A stretch of DNA of 64,000 nt. Source: Perilla frutescens (lineage: Eukaryota > Streptophyta > Magnoliopsida > Lamiales > Lamiaceae). The position numbers and the translations under genes are program-made. The stretch lies in the NCBI GenBank assembly GCA_026008535.1, contig BRKX01000011.1, forward strand, positions 45,988,183-46,052,182. The letters are read 5' to 3'. Below, in pieces: positions 47,333-59,274 of the stretch. The notes beneath the pieces are model-generated. The model saw only the letters and a program-made list of their open reading frames with translations. It was not told the DNA's origin and made no database searches. Position 1 is the stretch's first letter. The number at the start of each line of letters is the position of its first letter.

Positions 47333-50300
47333 ATGATGTCTCACACAAGAGAAAAGAGTGGCAGTAGGTACTCAGACCTAGATGATTTAAAGTATAAGTA
47401 CTATAAAGAGTTGAGAGATGGAAAATCCAAAATCAGTGGTGCTGGGAAGTATTTTCGATGCCCTTTTTGCCAGGATTATAGGAGAACTGAGTATAATTTG
47501 TTAGAGCTAGAAAGACATGCATCTAGAATTGCTAAGGAATCAAAAAGCGCAACCTTCAGGGACAAAGCTAGACATTTAGGACTGCTCAAGTACTTGGATC
47601 GTTATGGACATGGGGTAGGAAAGACATCCCAATCAATAAAGAGAAGTCCTGACTGTCCAAAGAGTCATCATGATGATAACAGAAGATATGCAAAAGGTAC
47701 TGGAGAATCTAAGTTACCACAGAGGGCCACCAATGAGGGAAACCTATTATGTTCTGTAGAGAGAACTACTCAAAATGTAGATAAACCAGTTGATGATGAT
47801 GTGTTAACTCATGCTGGGGATACTGAACCTGGGGAACTGGTGACAGAACCGAGAGACAGAGCAGCACTTAGAGGAGGTATAGTTGCTGAAGTGGATGATT
47901 TAGTTACTGAATCCACAGAAATAAATACCGAATCAGAAGATATAGTTGTGATTGCCAAAGCTACATCTTTCAAGCCTCGTGGAGGAATATCTGAAGTGGA
48001 CTTGCTCTCCCGGTCTCATGCATCTGTAATGCATTCTGCTCGTAAAGGTGATGACGAGCATATAGTTTGGCCTTGGATGGCCGTTATTGCAAACCTTCCA
48101 GTTGAGAAAAAGGGTGGAAGGTATGTAGGTGATAGTTGTCGAAATCTCAAAGAGGAATGGGTAAGCCAAGGATTCAATCCTGTAAAGATTCATCCTTTGT
48201 GGAATTTCCGGGGGCACTCGGGATCAGCGATTGTTGAATTCACCAAAGACATGAAGGGGTTTGAGAATGCCATGGCTTTTGAGAAGTACTTTGAAATGAA
48301 TCACCATGGAAAGAGAGATTGGTATGCTAGAAGGCATAAAGGAGATAAGCTGTATGGTTGGCTTGCCCGTGAAGAAGAGTATCGAGGCAGGGATCTTATT
48401 GGTAAACACCTTCAGAAGAATGGAGATTTGAAGACTCTGTCTGGTATACAAAAGGAAGTTATTAGGAAAGACACCTCCTTGATGTGCAATTTGACTGATA
48501 CATTGGAGTCAAAGAGGAAGTTATGTGAAGAGATAAAGAAGAACATTAGCAAGACTGATTCACTAATGAAAAATATTATGGTGCAAAAGGATAACATGGT
48601 CAAGAGCTACAATGAAGGTACTATACGTGGTTGAATTCATTATTTAATCACATGCTTTATTAGCTACAATGATATCTACAGTCAATGTATAACATAATTT
48701 AACAACTTATGCCTGCCATTGTTTGTAAAGAGATGGAGAAAATGCGGGATGCTGCATCTTCTGAGCTTAAAAAAATTTATGAGGAGCACAAGAGAAGTAA
48801 AGTAGAACTGGAGGCTTGGAGAAAGGAACTGAAGTTAAGGGAGAAAGAACTGAATCAACGTCGAGCTCTGAATGAGAGTGAGAAGAAGAAGCTGGATAAC
48901 CAAAAAAAAATGGTATTACAATATAATTTTTCAAATGAATTCCTTCTTTCCTCAGATTAATTTAGCAAATTATCCACAGACATCATATATGACAACCCCC
49001 TCCCCGTCCCATTAAAAAAAAGTAAGAAATCACATTGACCATCTGACTTTCTGCAGAATGAGATGGCTATCTTGCAACAAGATAAGGCTGACATAAATAT
49101 GATGATACTTGCTGATGAACAGAAGGTATGCTCTTGATTCTATCAATTTGTGACTCATGCAAGCTTCTGATGCTTAATGTATTTTGTATGATTTCAACGA
49201 CTTTTAACGACAGAGAATAAAGGAACAACTTCACAAAAAGATCATAGAACTTGAGGCAAAGCTTGATCAGAAGCAAGCATTAGAGTTGCAGATTGAGCAC
49301 ATAAAGGGGGCTATTGAGGTTATGAAACATATGGCTGATGAAGGAGATATAGAAGATAAGAAGAAGTTGGAATCAATTGAAGTGCAGCTTAGGGATAACG
49401 AAGAAGAACTTGAAGGTCTGGAATCTCTAAATTCAGATCTTATTATCAAGGAGCGAAGGGCCAATGAAGAGGTTCAAGAAGCTCGCAAGCAGCTGGTTAC
49501 TGTGAGTTGTTGGCTCCCTTTGCTTATAAAGCAAATATCATCTCTCTCACAGTCTGTCTGTACTAACCCCCAATTATGTGGTTCTCTAATTGCTTCCTCC
49601 ATAGCATAACGTATGAGGAAATATTTTTTCCAGTTTCCAGCACATATTACCCAAGCGTGCAATTTAGTAGATAAATATTACACAATATATAAGCTTCTAT
49701 TTTTGTGTCTTCCTTTTTTCTAAAAAAAATATATTTCAATATACTTTTTCTTGAGTAAGACACCATACTCCCAATACCTGATATATTCCAAATACCCTAT
49801 ATTTATCTCAAAATGCTATTTGATGAGGTCTTGTCTTTCTTGCTTTCTTTATATCCATTGCATGTCATCCAACTAAATGCAAAGGTACTTATTTCAAAAG
49901 CTGTAAATTGGATAGCTATCCACTGGGGACTTCGTTACTTCACCAGGATTAAGCACGCTAAGGAGCTAGATTGATGGTTGAAATTTAGATTATCAGCAGA
50001 ACCACTTTGATTTTGATGATTAAATTTTAGTCTGTTTGCTATATGATTCCTTTCTTTCAAACACAAAGAATTTTGCTTGGTGCACGGGGGAAGAACTATT
50101 ACCATGGATAAATGTCACCAGATAATCTCCTTGGATTCCTTGTAATGATTTTCCTTGTGGACCATGCACATGTTCTAATTTCATGGTTACAAAAATTTGT
50201 TATACTCGTATCAATAATATTCATGTTTAGTTGTTGTGATGCCATGAATAGTGCAAGGAAACAAACTTGTGTTGCTTCAATTATCAATTTATCATATAAT

Positions 50301-51085
50301 GTTTGGGATGAAGTATATATCTTGATTTCATCTGGCATTTGGTGTTTGCATTTTATTCATACATAGGTTTTCAAAGATAGCCGTGCCAACATTTGTGTGA
50401 AGCGGATGGGAGAACTTGATGGAAAGCCCTTTATGAATGCTGTAAAGGTGAAATATGGTAGTGCGGACTTAGAGAAGGCAAGGGAACTCTGTTCCTTGTG
50501 GGAAGATCACCTGAGAGATCCAAGTTGGCATCCATATAAAGTGGTCATGGTAGGAGAAAAACATGAGGTATGCTTTTTAGCATTGATGCATCACTAGTTC
50601 ATGCTTTCTTCTTACTGCTTGATGAGATCTCTCATGATCTCATGCTTGCACTTATGTGGACAAGCTCTACATTTAATAACATTTTAAGCCCGAGACGAAA
50701 TGTGTATTGCACAGAACTTAAAATGTTTCTCAGCGTACTAGCATGTCGAATGAGTTATTGATTTGATTATCAAGTCAATCTCACTCATTACATATAAATA
50801 ACTTCATCCGTGTAGCAACTCTTTTCTTTTCTCAATTGTTAGGAAGTACTTGATGAAAATGACGAAAAGTTAAACTCGCTGAAAAATGAATTTGGGGAAG
50901 AAGTGTATGGTGCTGTGACGAGGGCTCTGAATGAGATGAATGAGTACAACCCGAGTGGTAGGTATCCAGTACCAGAGTTGTGGAATAACAGCGAGAATAG
51001 GAGGGTTTTGCTTAAAGACGGAATTTCACATTTAATTAAACAGTGGAAGGTCGTCAGAGGAAAAGGAAAACGTCGAAGGAATTGA
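47333..51085 (+). CDS. FDM: FDM/IDN2-like XS-XH domain protein (RNA-directed DNA methylation)
   Basis: Coding exons 47333-48617, 48731-48912, 49057-49125, 49214-49501, 50367-50567 and 50843-51085 join to 2268 nt, 755 aa, all GT-AG. Two ATGs (47333, 47336) follow the leader acceptor directly. Domains: zf-XS (about 40-90; YFRCPFCQDY with CPFC, then LERHAS); a long acidic, low-complexity linker (about 105-240); XS (about 243-350; VWPWMAVIANLP ... GRDLIGKHL); coiled coil (about 355-600, Glu/Lys/Leu-rich); XH (about 615-750; RANICVKRMGELDGKPF, CSLWEDHLRDPSWHPYK, YPVPELWN). This is the architecture of FDM1-5/IDN2, double-stranded-RNA-binding partners that dimerise through the coiled coil and act with DRM2 downstream of siRNA-guided Argonaute. 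Relatives I recall are nearer 630-650 aa; the extra length is mostly the linker. Which family member it is cannot be decided. Confidence 0.92.
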
Positions 51086-51378
51086 AGGTTGTTTATTTGG
51101 CTTGCAAGATAAATAATAATTTGGGTTTATGCATATTCTGGTTGCTAATTTTGTACTCCTATATACGTATTGTCGATGCAGGAAAGTTCATGAAGGCCTG
51201 TCGTCTACCTGATGATGATTTTGTGTAGTGCCAGAGACAGTTATGTCTGCTTTTCTTCAAGTCGTGAATTTAATAGACTTTCCCTTTCTGTTCCCATTAC
51301 TTGAAGAATCGAGACAAGTTAATGTTGGGGTAAACTGTGATCAGGGCAAGGCCGTGGATCTTTATATAAATGAGTTTT

Positions 51379-51419
<41 letters not shown>

Positions 51420-51547
51420 TGAGCTATATATAATAGATATAAATATAATTATTAGCTTATTAAGTACATTCAATAATGTTTCAAAAAATAAAGGAAAAAA
51501 ACATGCTAAAAGAGCACGCCACCGTAAGTGCATGACCTCATTCAACT
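51086..51547. other. 3' region of the FDM/IDN2-like gene
   Basis: Holds the 3' UTR; a further possible 3' intron (GTTGTTT...TGCAG, to about 51180) would lie in it. A (TA)n microsatellite occupies about 51383-51415. It ends at the target duplication of the next element. Confidence 0.4.
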
Positions 51548-51555
51548 ATCCTAGT

Positions 51556-52090
51556 TAGGGTGGTTCATTTTATCCGCGGATAATTTTACCCGCAGGGTAA
51601 ACGGGTAAAAAGGCAAGTTAGTACTTGAATTTTCGGGTAAAGGGTAGGGTATGGGATTAACATATTACCCTATTATCCTACCATATTACCCCACCCTATT
51701 ACCCTATATATTTAAATATATATTAATAGTATATATTATATATTAAATGTATTAAAAAATATAAATCCATCAACAATTAAACTAATATTAATTTTTTAAA
51801 GTAAAAATATATACTAACAATTTAAATCCTAATGACCTACTTCCAAAAAGAGTCTAAGTCTAATTTATATTAGTTTTCTAATTTTTATGAAATTATATTT
51901 TATAGGGCAGTGTAAAAAAGAATAAATTTTATTTTATTAAAGGGTAACCCGTTTACCTATAGAGTAATACCCTTACCCTACTCATTTTGAAAAATAGGGT
52001 AATAGGATAGGATATGGGTAGGATAAAATTCCATAGGATAGGGTGTGAGAAAGGTATACCCGTACCCTAACCTACCCATGAACCACCCTA
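51556..52090. mobile_element. Non-autonomous hAT element with perfect 8-bp target duplication
   Basis: Starts TAGGGTGGTTCAT and ends ATGAACCACCCTA, an exact inverted repeat. It is flanked by ATCCTAGT at 51548-51555 and again at 52091-52098. Length 535 bp. The interior is made of many TACCC/GGGTA motifs (e.g. GGGTAAAGGGTAGGGTATGG) on both sides of an AT-rich centre, probably the subterminal transposase-binding repeats. No transposase frame. It sits about 470 bp after the FDM/IDN2-like stop codon. Confidence 0.95.
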
Positions 52091-52098
52091 ATCCTAGT

Positions 52099-52914
52099 AC
52101 AGTGGATATTGTATGTTTGATTGTAACCAATCCAAATTTCGCAAAACATTATTTTTAACCACTAAGTTTAAAATATTATTAATTTGCTTACCCATTTATG
52201 TGTTAAAGTCGAATCAACCTCAACCAAACCAATATGTCAATTAACTCATCTCTCACCCCCCCCCCCCCCCTTCTGTTTCTTTTTACTCACAATCCACTTT
52301 TAAGTTGAAAAAAAAACTTAAATCTCATTCTCACACATCTTCCAACAATATTCGAGCAACACAATCAATTTCGATCATAGATGGTGTTTTCGAATTCAAA
52401 GATTTAAGTAATAATTTCACATCTTTGATTTTGTTTCGTGCTACAATAAGAACATATTTATATTTTTGTTTTTAAATTCTTCATATTTACTCTTCAAATA
52501 CTTCATATTTACTCTTTACACCACATAAAAAAATAAAAAATAAAATAATTTTAAAGTTACTTAAATACTCTTTACTTTAAAAGAAAAAAAAATCAAGAGT
52601 GATTCGAAAATGAAATTTCGAATTCACCACGTTTATTTGAAATTTCATTTTTGAACATGCATGAATTTTCGAACAAACATGGTGTTGTTCGAAAATCTAT
52701 TTTCGAACGAACTCAATGAATTTTTGTTTAAATATTATTCGAACACACGACTTTGAATATATTCATCATGTTCGAATACAAGTATTTGAACATATACAGA
52801 ATGTTCGAACACACGACTTCGAATGAAACATGATTTTTTTTATTAGTAAAAATTTTTAAGTAAATTTATAACTAATAAAAATTTTAAAAAAAATTATTAT
52901 GTAAAATATAAAAT
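52099..52914. other. AT-rich spacer with short direct repeats
   Basis: A poly-C run lies at 52254-52271. From 52600 to 52840 the motif TTCGAA with ACATG occurs many times (e.g. GTTCGAACACACGACTTCGAA), giving a run of small direct and inverted repeats. No gene recognised. Confidence 0.4.
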
Positions 52915-53090
52915 GATGGTGCATTTAACAACTCCCAATAAAATTTTAAATCGAGGAGCACATAATGCTACATTTTCTCTATTGTGCGGTGGTAAGAATA
53001 AATTAAATAAACTTGATGGCGCGAAGTGCTAATTAGTTATCACCTTTTTGCAGAATTATTTGGCAAACGAAACGACTCTTTATTTCCTTT
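52915..53090 (+). pseudogene. Duplicate of the FDM/IDN2-like 5' flank
   Basis: Aligns by eye with 46150-46320: AATTTTAAATCGAGGA, ATAATGCTAC.TTTTC, AAATTAAATAAACT, TGCTAATTAGT.ATCACCTTT and GGCAAACGA..ACTCTTT occur in the same order. Similarity ends near 53090. The matching leader resumes only at about 62577. It has no coding sequence. Confidence 0.75.
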
Positions 53091-53151
53091 AGAGCATCTT
53101 CTACAGCATACTCAAATTTTGGTACATAATTTTATCACCTCACCGCCACAT

Positions 53152-53200
<49 letters not shown>

Positions 53201-53497
53201 AAATATCAATTCCTTTTAAATCACTCCTGTAACATAATGTACATATATAACTTTTTGGGTCCCACCATATAATATCACCATTTAATAATATATATATATA
53301 TATTACTTTTATATATATTTTAATTAATTTTTTTATATATTATTTTTAGATATAAAAATATCAAAGCTATCATTAATTTTTTTTTTAATTTTTTTAAATT
53401 AAAAATTAATCGCGTTCTTACCAAATCATTAAAAAAATAATTTTATTGATACTAGAAAGATGAGTAGAAACGTTGGAAAATAAAACACAAATGATGC
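53091..53497. other. AT-rich spacer with a TA microsatellite
   Basis: A (TA)n run fills about 53157-53198, with a second, shorter one near 53290. No gene. Confidence 0.5.
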
Positions 53498-53965
53498 ATC
53501 ACCACGTTTCCACCATTTTGCAAATTAGACACCACGTTTAAATCTAGCCAATTACAACACCACGTTTTAATTTGTTTGAGATTAAACATTCTCAATTTTT
53601 CCGATGAGTTAAATATGATGTATTTGGCCTAAAAATCACGTTGGCAGCCATGTCAACACACACGTGTAACAAACGACACCGTTTTTTTGTTACTTTCTCT
53701 CTTTTTTAATTGAAAAAAAATCATTTTTTATATAATTATTTATTTCTAAAATAGAAAATATATTGAAAAAACTAATAAAATCGACGTCGTTTGTTATTCG
53801 TGTGTGTTAATGTGGCTGCCAACGTGATTTTTAGGCCAAATACATCATATTTAACTCATCGGAAAAATTGAGGATGTTTAATCTCATACAAATTAAAACG
53901 TGGTGTTGTAATTGATTAGATTTAAACGTGGTGTCTAATTTGCAAAAAGGTATAAACGTGGTGAT
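53498..53965. mobile_element. Foldback element with arms of about 200 bp
   Basis: The left arm ATCACCACGTTT...GCAAATTAGACACCACGTTT... through TTGGCCTAAAAATCACGTTG to AACAAACGACACCG is mirrored on the right (CGACGTCGTTTGTT ... CAACGTGATTTTTAGGCCAA ... CGTGGTGTCTAATTTGC ... ATAAACGTGGTGAT). Arms are 85-90 percent alike by eye; the loop is AT-rich. It is a Mutator-like or other long-arm MITE; transcription across it would give a long hairpin RNA. Confidence 0.75.
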
Positions 53966-54661
53966 TTATTTAGCAATTAACCCTAAAAGAAATATTGAAA
54001 TATATAAAAAGCTTATTAAATGAATTAATTAACATTATTATTGTCGTATTGTGCCCAAATGTGCTCAATCAAATCGGCTCGAAACTGTGATGTCGTTTCT
54101 TATCTCGAGATTTGCTTCTATACTTACTTGAGCAGCAAAATTAATTATCATACTTGGTCTATGAAATTGAAATTTTATTGCAAGGTAAAATTCAATAATT
54201 TTGAAAAAAAAAAGAGAAAGTGAAAGCAGAAGAGAGAAATAGTGAGGAGGAAAGAGAAATGGAAAATAGATTGAAAGAGAATAAAAATTGGTGGAGAGAA
54301 AAAGAGGAGAAAGGAAAGGAGAATATTGGAGAGAGAAGAAAAATAGGGGTGTGCTCCACATCTCATATTTTTCCACACAAATACTTAGATCATGATTAGT
54401 ATGGTGGAATGGAATGAAATAGAATGAACATTTCTATGTCCATTCCTATTTCGGTGATTGGTATGGTTCAAAATCGGGAATCACAATTCCCGATGGAATT
54501 CCTATTTACAAAGGAAGAGAAATAACCTTTCCACCCACCCCATGAGTTTAGCTATTCCTAATGACAAAATAATAATAATATATGATATATTTATACATAA
54601 TCATGTCTTATAATATTATTTTATCATATTTAGAAAAATAAATTGAAAATCAAATCAAATA

Positions 54662-54695
<34 letters not shown>

Positions 54696-54954
54696 TTGTA
54701 ATTATTTTTATATTATTTATTTATTTTCAAAAAATAATTTAAAAATATATGTTAAAATTGAATTTTGATAACTTTTTATGATTTTGTTGAAGAAAAATGA
54801 AAGTGATGCCGAAATAAATATAACATAAATATGTTATAATACAATATAAAATATTTATTGAAGTTACATAAACTGGGCAGTCATGTTCAACATCTTGTAC
54901 ACGTACATTATAATGAACATGTAAGGTCAGAAAGATAAATTGAAAGTAAGTAAA
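53966..54954. other. Spacer with polypurine tract and ATT microsatellite
   Basis: A nearly uninterrupted purine run of about 150 nt lies at 54196-54345, and a (TTA)n run at 54663-54696. At 54390-54560 the repeated GGAATG/CATTCC text looks like a decayed MITE end. No gene recognised. Confidence 0.45.
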
Positions 54955-55806
54955 TGGCACGAGGTTGATAACCCTATTCGATTAACTGATCTACGTCAGG
55001 GGGATTTCACAAGTCTGTGAGAAACAATCCACTACTCTGTTGCAAGGTTATAAAGGCTATTACACAATGACCTCCCATCACTCGACCCCTTTCCTACACA
55101 CTACAACCTCTTTCGACGGACTGAATTGTAAGATCCCCTTACAACCTAGACTCCCTTTAGTTCCCATAGGAATCTCTCCTGAGACTCCTTTAAAGGTGTG
55201 AATGAAAGAATATCAAACACAAACTAGACACACAATGATCACAAGGATCACACCTAGTCTACCCGAATACTATATGCTTCAAAGTTGAAGTCTTTTAAGA
55301 CTCTCCACCCTTTGTGTATTCGTAAAATCTATGCACTAACTAGTCTGATTCTCAGGCTATTTATAAACACAAGTTATAGCCTAAACAAGGTAATCAGATT
55401 GTCCTAAATAAAATCAAACTCAACAAGGAAACTTTTCTTGTTTAAATCGGACAACTCCTAGTTTAGAATCCTTCCTTGAATAGAACTCGCCTTTTTTCCT
55501 TCTTGATCTTCATCTTCGAACATGGCATCTTCTATTCTGAAACGTCCATCTTGAAAAGGCAGCTTCAGCTCCTTAAAATCAGCTTGTCACGTGTCTTGAA
55601 AACTCTTTGGACAACTATGTACATGATCATGTTCACGAACATGCTCAAGTACATTTTTCGATCTTCAATCAAATTGACAGCGGAGTGTTCATATCATAAT
55701 GTCCAGAACATGGTCTTCAAACTTGAAAAATCAAAACCTTTGTGTTCTTTGAATTTCCATAAAAATCATGACAATCTCAAACACTTTAGTGTAGATGACA
55801 CTAACA
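54955..55806 (-). mobile_element. 3' LTR of a SIRE-like Ty1-copia element
   Basis: On the minus strand the polypurine tract AAAGGGAGAGAT is followed at 55806 by TGTTAGTGTCATC, the LTR start; the LTR ends GTGCCA at 54955. A TATA box (TTTATAAATAG, minus strand, about 55358-55369) lies at the expected place. 852 bp. A 5-bp target duplication cannot be tested because the element is truncated on its 5' side. Confidence 0.65.
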
Positions 55807-56253
55807 ATCTCTCCCTTTGTCTTTATCTGTTGGTAAATCAGCTCCATGTTTTTAAAGAACACAATCTTTCATCTGAAGGATCATGTACCTGAAAACATTC
55901 TTGAATGTCCCTGTGAACATCATATGATCCTGCTGTTTTTCACTCTTTTATCAGCTTATATCTGCTCTGTTGTATTGTGTTTTTTATCATATTCTTTTTC
56001 TTCATGAGCAGTTTCAATTTTTTAGCAGATTAGGATCATAGTTAGGTAGATAAAAACATATGTTCAATATATAATATCAATGAATTGATATTACAACGAA
56101 TAAGCACAAAAATATCTTGCAAAAATATGGATACAAGATAATAACACTTGAACAGGAGAAATTTAAAAATTATCTAGCATTTACTCCTTCTATTTACCAC
56201 CGAGAAAGGTAAAAGAGTAAAAAGAAATCTACTCGGATTTGTCAGATGCAAGC

Positions 56254-56332
56254 TCTTCTTCTTCTTCTTCTTCTTCTTCTTCTTCTTCTTCTTCTTCTTC
56301 TTCTTCTTCTTCTTCTTCTTCTTCTTCTTCTC
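56254..56332. repeat. (TTC)n / (GAA)n microsatellite
   Basis: About 26 uninterrupted trinucleotides, followed to 56480 by an imperfect CTT/CTC-rich stretch. On the minus strand it reads as poly-glutamate, continuing the acidic frame at 56546-56352. Confidence 0.95.
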
Positions 56333-56351
56333 AGATCCTCATTCTCCAGCA

Positions 56352-57250
56352 TCATCTTCTTCTTTTTTCTATCTCTTCAGCCTCTTCAACATCTTCTTCT
56401 TCTTCTTCAGTTCCTTGCTCCTCTTCTTCTGCAGCTTCCTCTTCTGCTGCTTCTTCTTCTTCTTCTGCAACATCCTCTTCTGCAGATTGACTCATCATGC
56501 TCTTCACCTTTTGATGCAGTAGATGGAGATTCTTTCTGAGTTGCAACTACAATAGTTTTTGCAAGCTTGTGCAATTGTGAACATGTTTAGGTACATCAGC
56601 TGCTGGGGAAGCAAACTCTTCTCCTGATGAAAGTTCAACTATCAGGGCTTGAATCTTCATCTTCTCAGAAGTATGCTCAAAGATCAAATGAGGATGGAAC
56701 TCCAGACTGTGCTCTAGAAATTTCAGCACAAGATTCTTTTGTGAAGACTTCTCTGCAGATGCATCACTTACTTTTTGTGAAGCAATGAACTTTTTGAACT
56801 TTATGCGCAGATGATGATCACCAATCTCAGGAGCAACTTTGATCACCAGAGGCTTCTTGGGTGGTATGACTCTGTTATTCTTCGTAGAGACATTATTTTT
56901 CTGCTTCTTGATGATGCTATAGATCAGAGATGGATAGCATAGATGACCTTTCACCACTGTAGACTCTGCACTGCTCACAAGTTTTCCAAAAAAAAAAAAA
57001 ATCACCATAATTGAACTTCTTGCCAGTTCCTAGGTGATATAAGACCTTCCTTGGGCTTGTGTGACTGCAGCTCTGTGCTTAGTAGACATCCAGTTGTGAA
57101 TCATAATGCAGAACAATGTACCATACTTCTGTGACAACTTTGATGATGGAATCGTCTGAGATTTAGAGGGCCACTTGGTATAGATACCCTGGGTCAGTTC
57201 TTTAGCAACCACCCCTAGTCATCTATCTCTTCCATCTCCCCCTCAATAGT
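56352..57250 (-). pseudogene. SIRE-type env-like / 3' ORF remnant
   Basis: Read on the minus strand, three blocks follow in order: 57212-57030 (IYTKWPSKSQTIPSSKLSQK, then LFCIMIHNWMSTKHRA), 57008-56547 (VVKGHLCYPSLIYSIIKKQK, then NNRVIPPKKPLVIKVAPEIG), and 56546-56352, an acidic tail of mostly Glu. This resembles the extra open reading frame that follows pol in plant SIRE/Maximus copia elements, often called env-like although no envelope role is shown. It lies just upstream of the polypurine tract and LTR. Stops and shifts separate the blocks, and no integrase or reverse transcriptase is present to the right, so the element is 5'-truncated at about 57270. Confidence 0.5.
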
Positions 57251-57559
57251 ACACCCCAGTTATGGGGGAGAATATCTTTTTTCCTGGTTGTCGGTGAAAT
57301 ATTGCAATATATAGCAATAAACTGCAATATATCGTGATTTTTTTTATATTTCGATAATATATTTTGATTTTTATTTAATACTATATATTTTTGTGATCTT
57401 TTTTTAGGTTTTCAACGTAATTATTTGAGTTGCAATATTCTTTTCTTTACAAAGACATTCACACTGCAAAAAAAATATAAGAGAAAGAAGCCTGGGAAAC
57501 TAACAATGTCTTAGAAAGAAAAATGAGATGCACCAACTTTATTTTTTTATTTTTTCAGT

Positions 57560-58310
57560 GACTTGACCATGGTTGGTAACAAGGGAAATCCTGATCCAAA
57601 AATAGCTACTATGGCTCGTGATTATGGCATTGATGTTACAACAAGAAGTGGGTAATACTTCTTATGATTTTAAAACAGATAGCTCAACAGAGGATAGGGG
57701 AAATACCATAATAGTGATGGAGGAAATGATGGATGTGTTGGAAATGATGATGATGGTGGAAATGGTGGGAACAATCAATACGATTATGGTTCAAGTCATA
57801 CGTTATTGAGTTCATTTAGTTGTGAGTCCGATTTCACTCATGCAACACAAGATATGGACCACAGAAGTAGAGCTGGAGGTCCTGAAAATAGGTGCAATAG
57901 GAAAGGAATACATAAGGAGAGGTGCATAGACTCAAGAAGAAAGTTCAAGCACTGATATTAAGTTCAAGCACTGATATTGAATCATTTTCAACAATTCTAT
58001 GAATATGGGTGACACTGATCATAGTGATATGTCCCAAGATTCATATGGTTCTTACGCATATGTGAAGTTTACAATTTGATTGGACTACTCAAAATGTGTA
58101 TGAAGGTCAAAATGTGCATCAACAAAATAATTGGGCCAATGAACATTATCCAATCCATAGTAAAGCTGTTGGAAGAAATTAAGAAACATATCAAATTCAT
58201 GTACATAATTATATCCATAATTACTCTAATATGATGAGTTGGTACCAATATTATTTGGAACAAGATGACATTCCATCTACTATATTTGAACCTCGTAGAT
58301 CTAACTAATT
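57560..58310 (+). pseudogene. Degenerate coding sequence, possible transposase tail
   Basis: Coding-like runs in shifting frames: GNPDPKIATMARDYGIDVTT (about 57575), NNQYDYGSSHTLLSSFSCES (about 57770), MGDTDHSDMSQDSYGSYAY (about 58000), NNWANEHYPIH (about 58120), and MMSWYQYYLEQDDIPSTIFE ending at a stop (58308). Asn/Gly/Tyr-rich text of this kind is seen after the dimerisation domain of some plant hAT transposases, but I cannot confirm the family. Stops between the blocks make it a pseudogene. Confidence 0.35.
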
Positions 58311-59202
58311 TCCTTAAATTAATTATTAAAGTTTGGATAATTTTACTATACTAAATGAGTAGTCAATTAAAAAAATACCTTTCAATATATATATATATAT
58401 ATGTATGTATGTATATCATTTTATAAATATAATAATATCTGAAAATTCTAGATTAATCAATAATCAGAAAAATGATATAAACATAAGAGACATAAAGTAT
58501 AATTAAATTGTAACTATTCGAACACGAACCTGAAATTTATAATCTTTTAATTTATTTATATTTTTGTTGTTTTAATACACACACACACACATAGGGAAAG
58601 AGAGATGCATGTATCATTTCTCAATATCCTTTTTTACAACAATTCTCAACCTTTGATTATTGACTTATATATGTATTAATATAATTCAAATCTTCTATTC
58701 AACAATTTTTATTTTTATTTTACTGTCTAATAAAAATATACATTTTTAATTAATATAAATTCACAAAATCTTGCATCATCCATTTAAGAAGCTTCAGTAT
58801 AAAGTTAATTAAACTTACTAAAATAATTTAAATAGTTAATGAGTTCAAAATTTTATTAGTTATATGATTTTTTACTATCATGACAAAATACCTTATCACA
58901 TATCAATTAATATAGTTTATCTCAAAAGTAAATTATATTTTTAACCCCTCTATGTTATCAATTAATTTACGTATGATATCACGATACACTGAATCAATTG
59001 AACTATTTTATTTATTACACATGTCGCAAAATATTAACTTTTTGTGTGTATTTTATCTAACCATACATTTAATACTATATTTTTTATTAAAATATAAATG
59101 ACTACATTGAACTAATAAAACTAAAAATAACTTGACTAAATTATAATGGTTTTGATTGTATAAATATCAAGTATTTAAAGATATATATATATATATATAA
59201 AC

Positions 59203-59274
<72 letters not shown>

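Noticed and set aside
47933..48603. Minus-strand open frames opposite the FDM/IDN2-like gene
   Set aside because: Shadows of the large first coding exon, without family motifs.
56239..56539. Poly-Ser and poly-Leu open frames on the + strand
   Set aside because: They are translations of the (TTC)n microsatellite; only the minus frame connects to other coding-like sequence.
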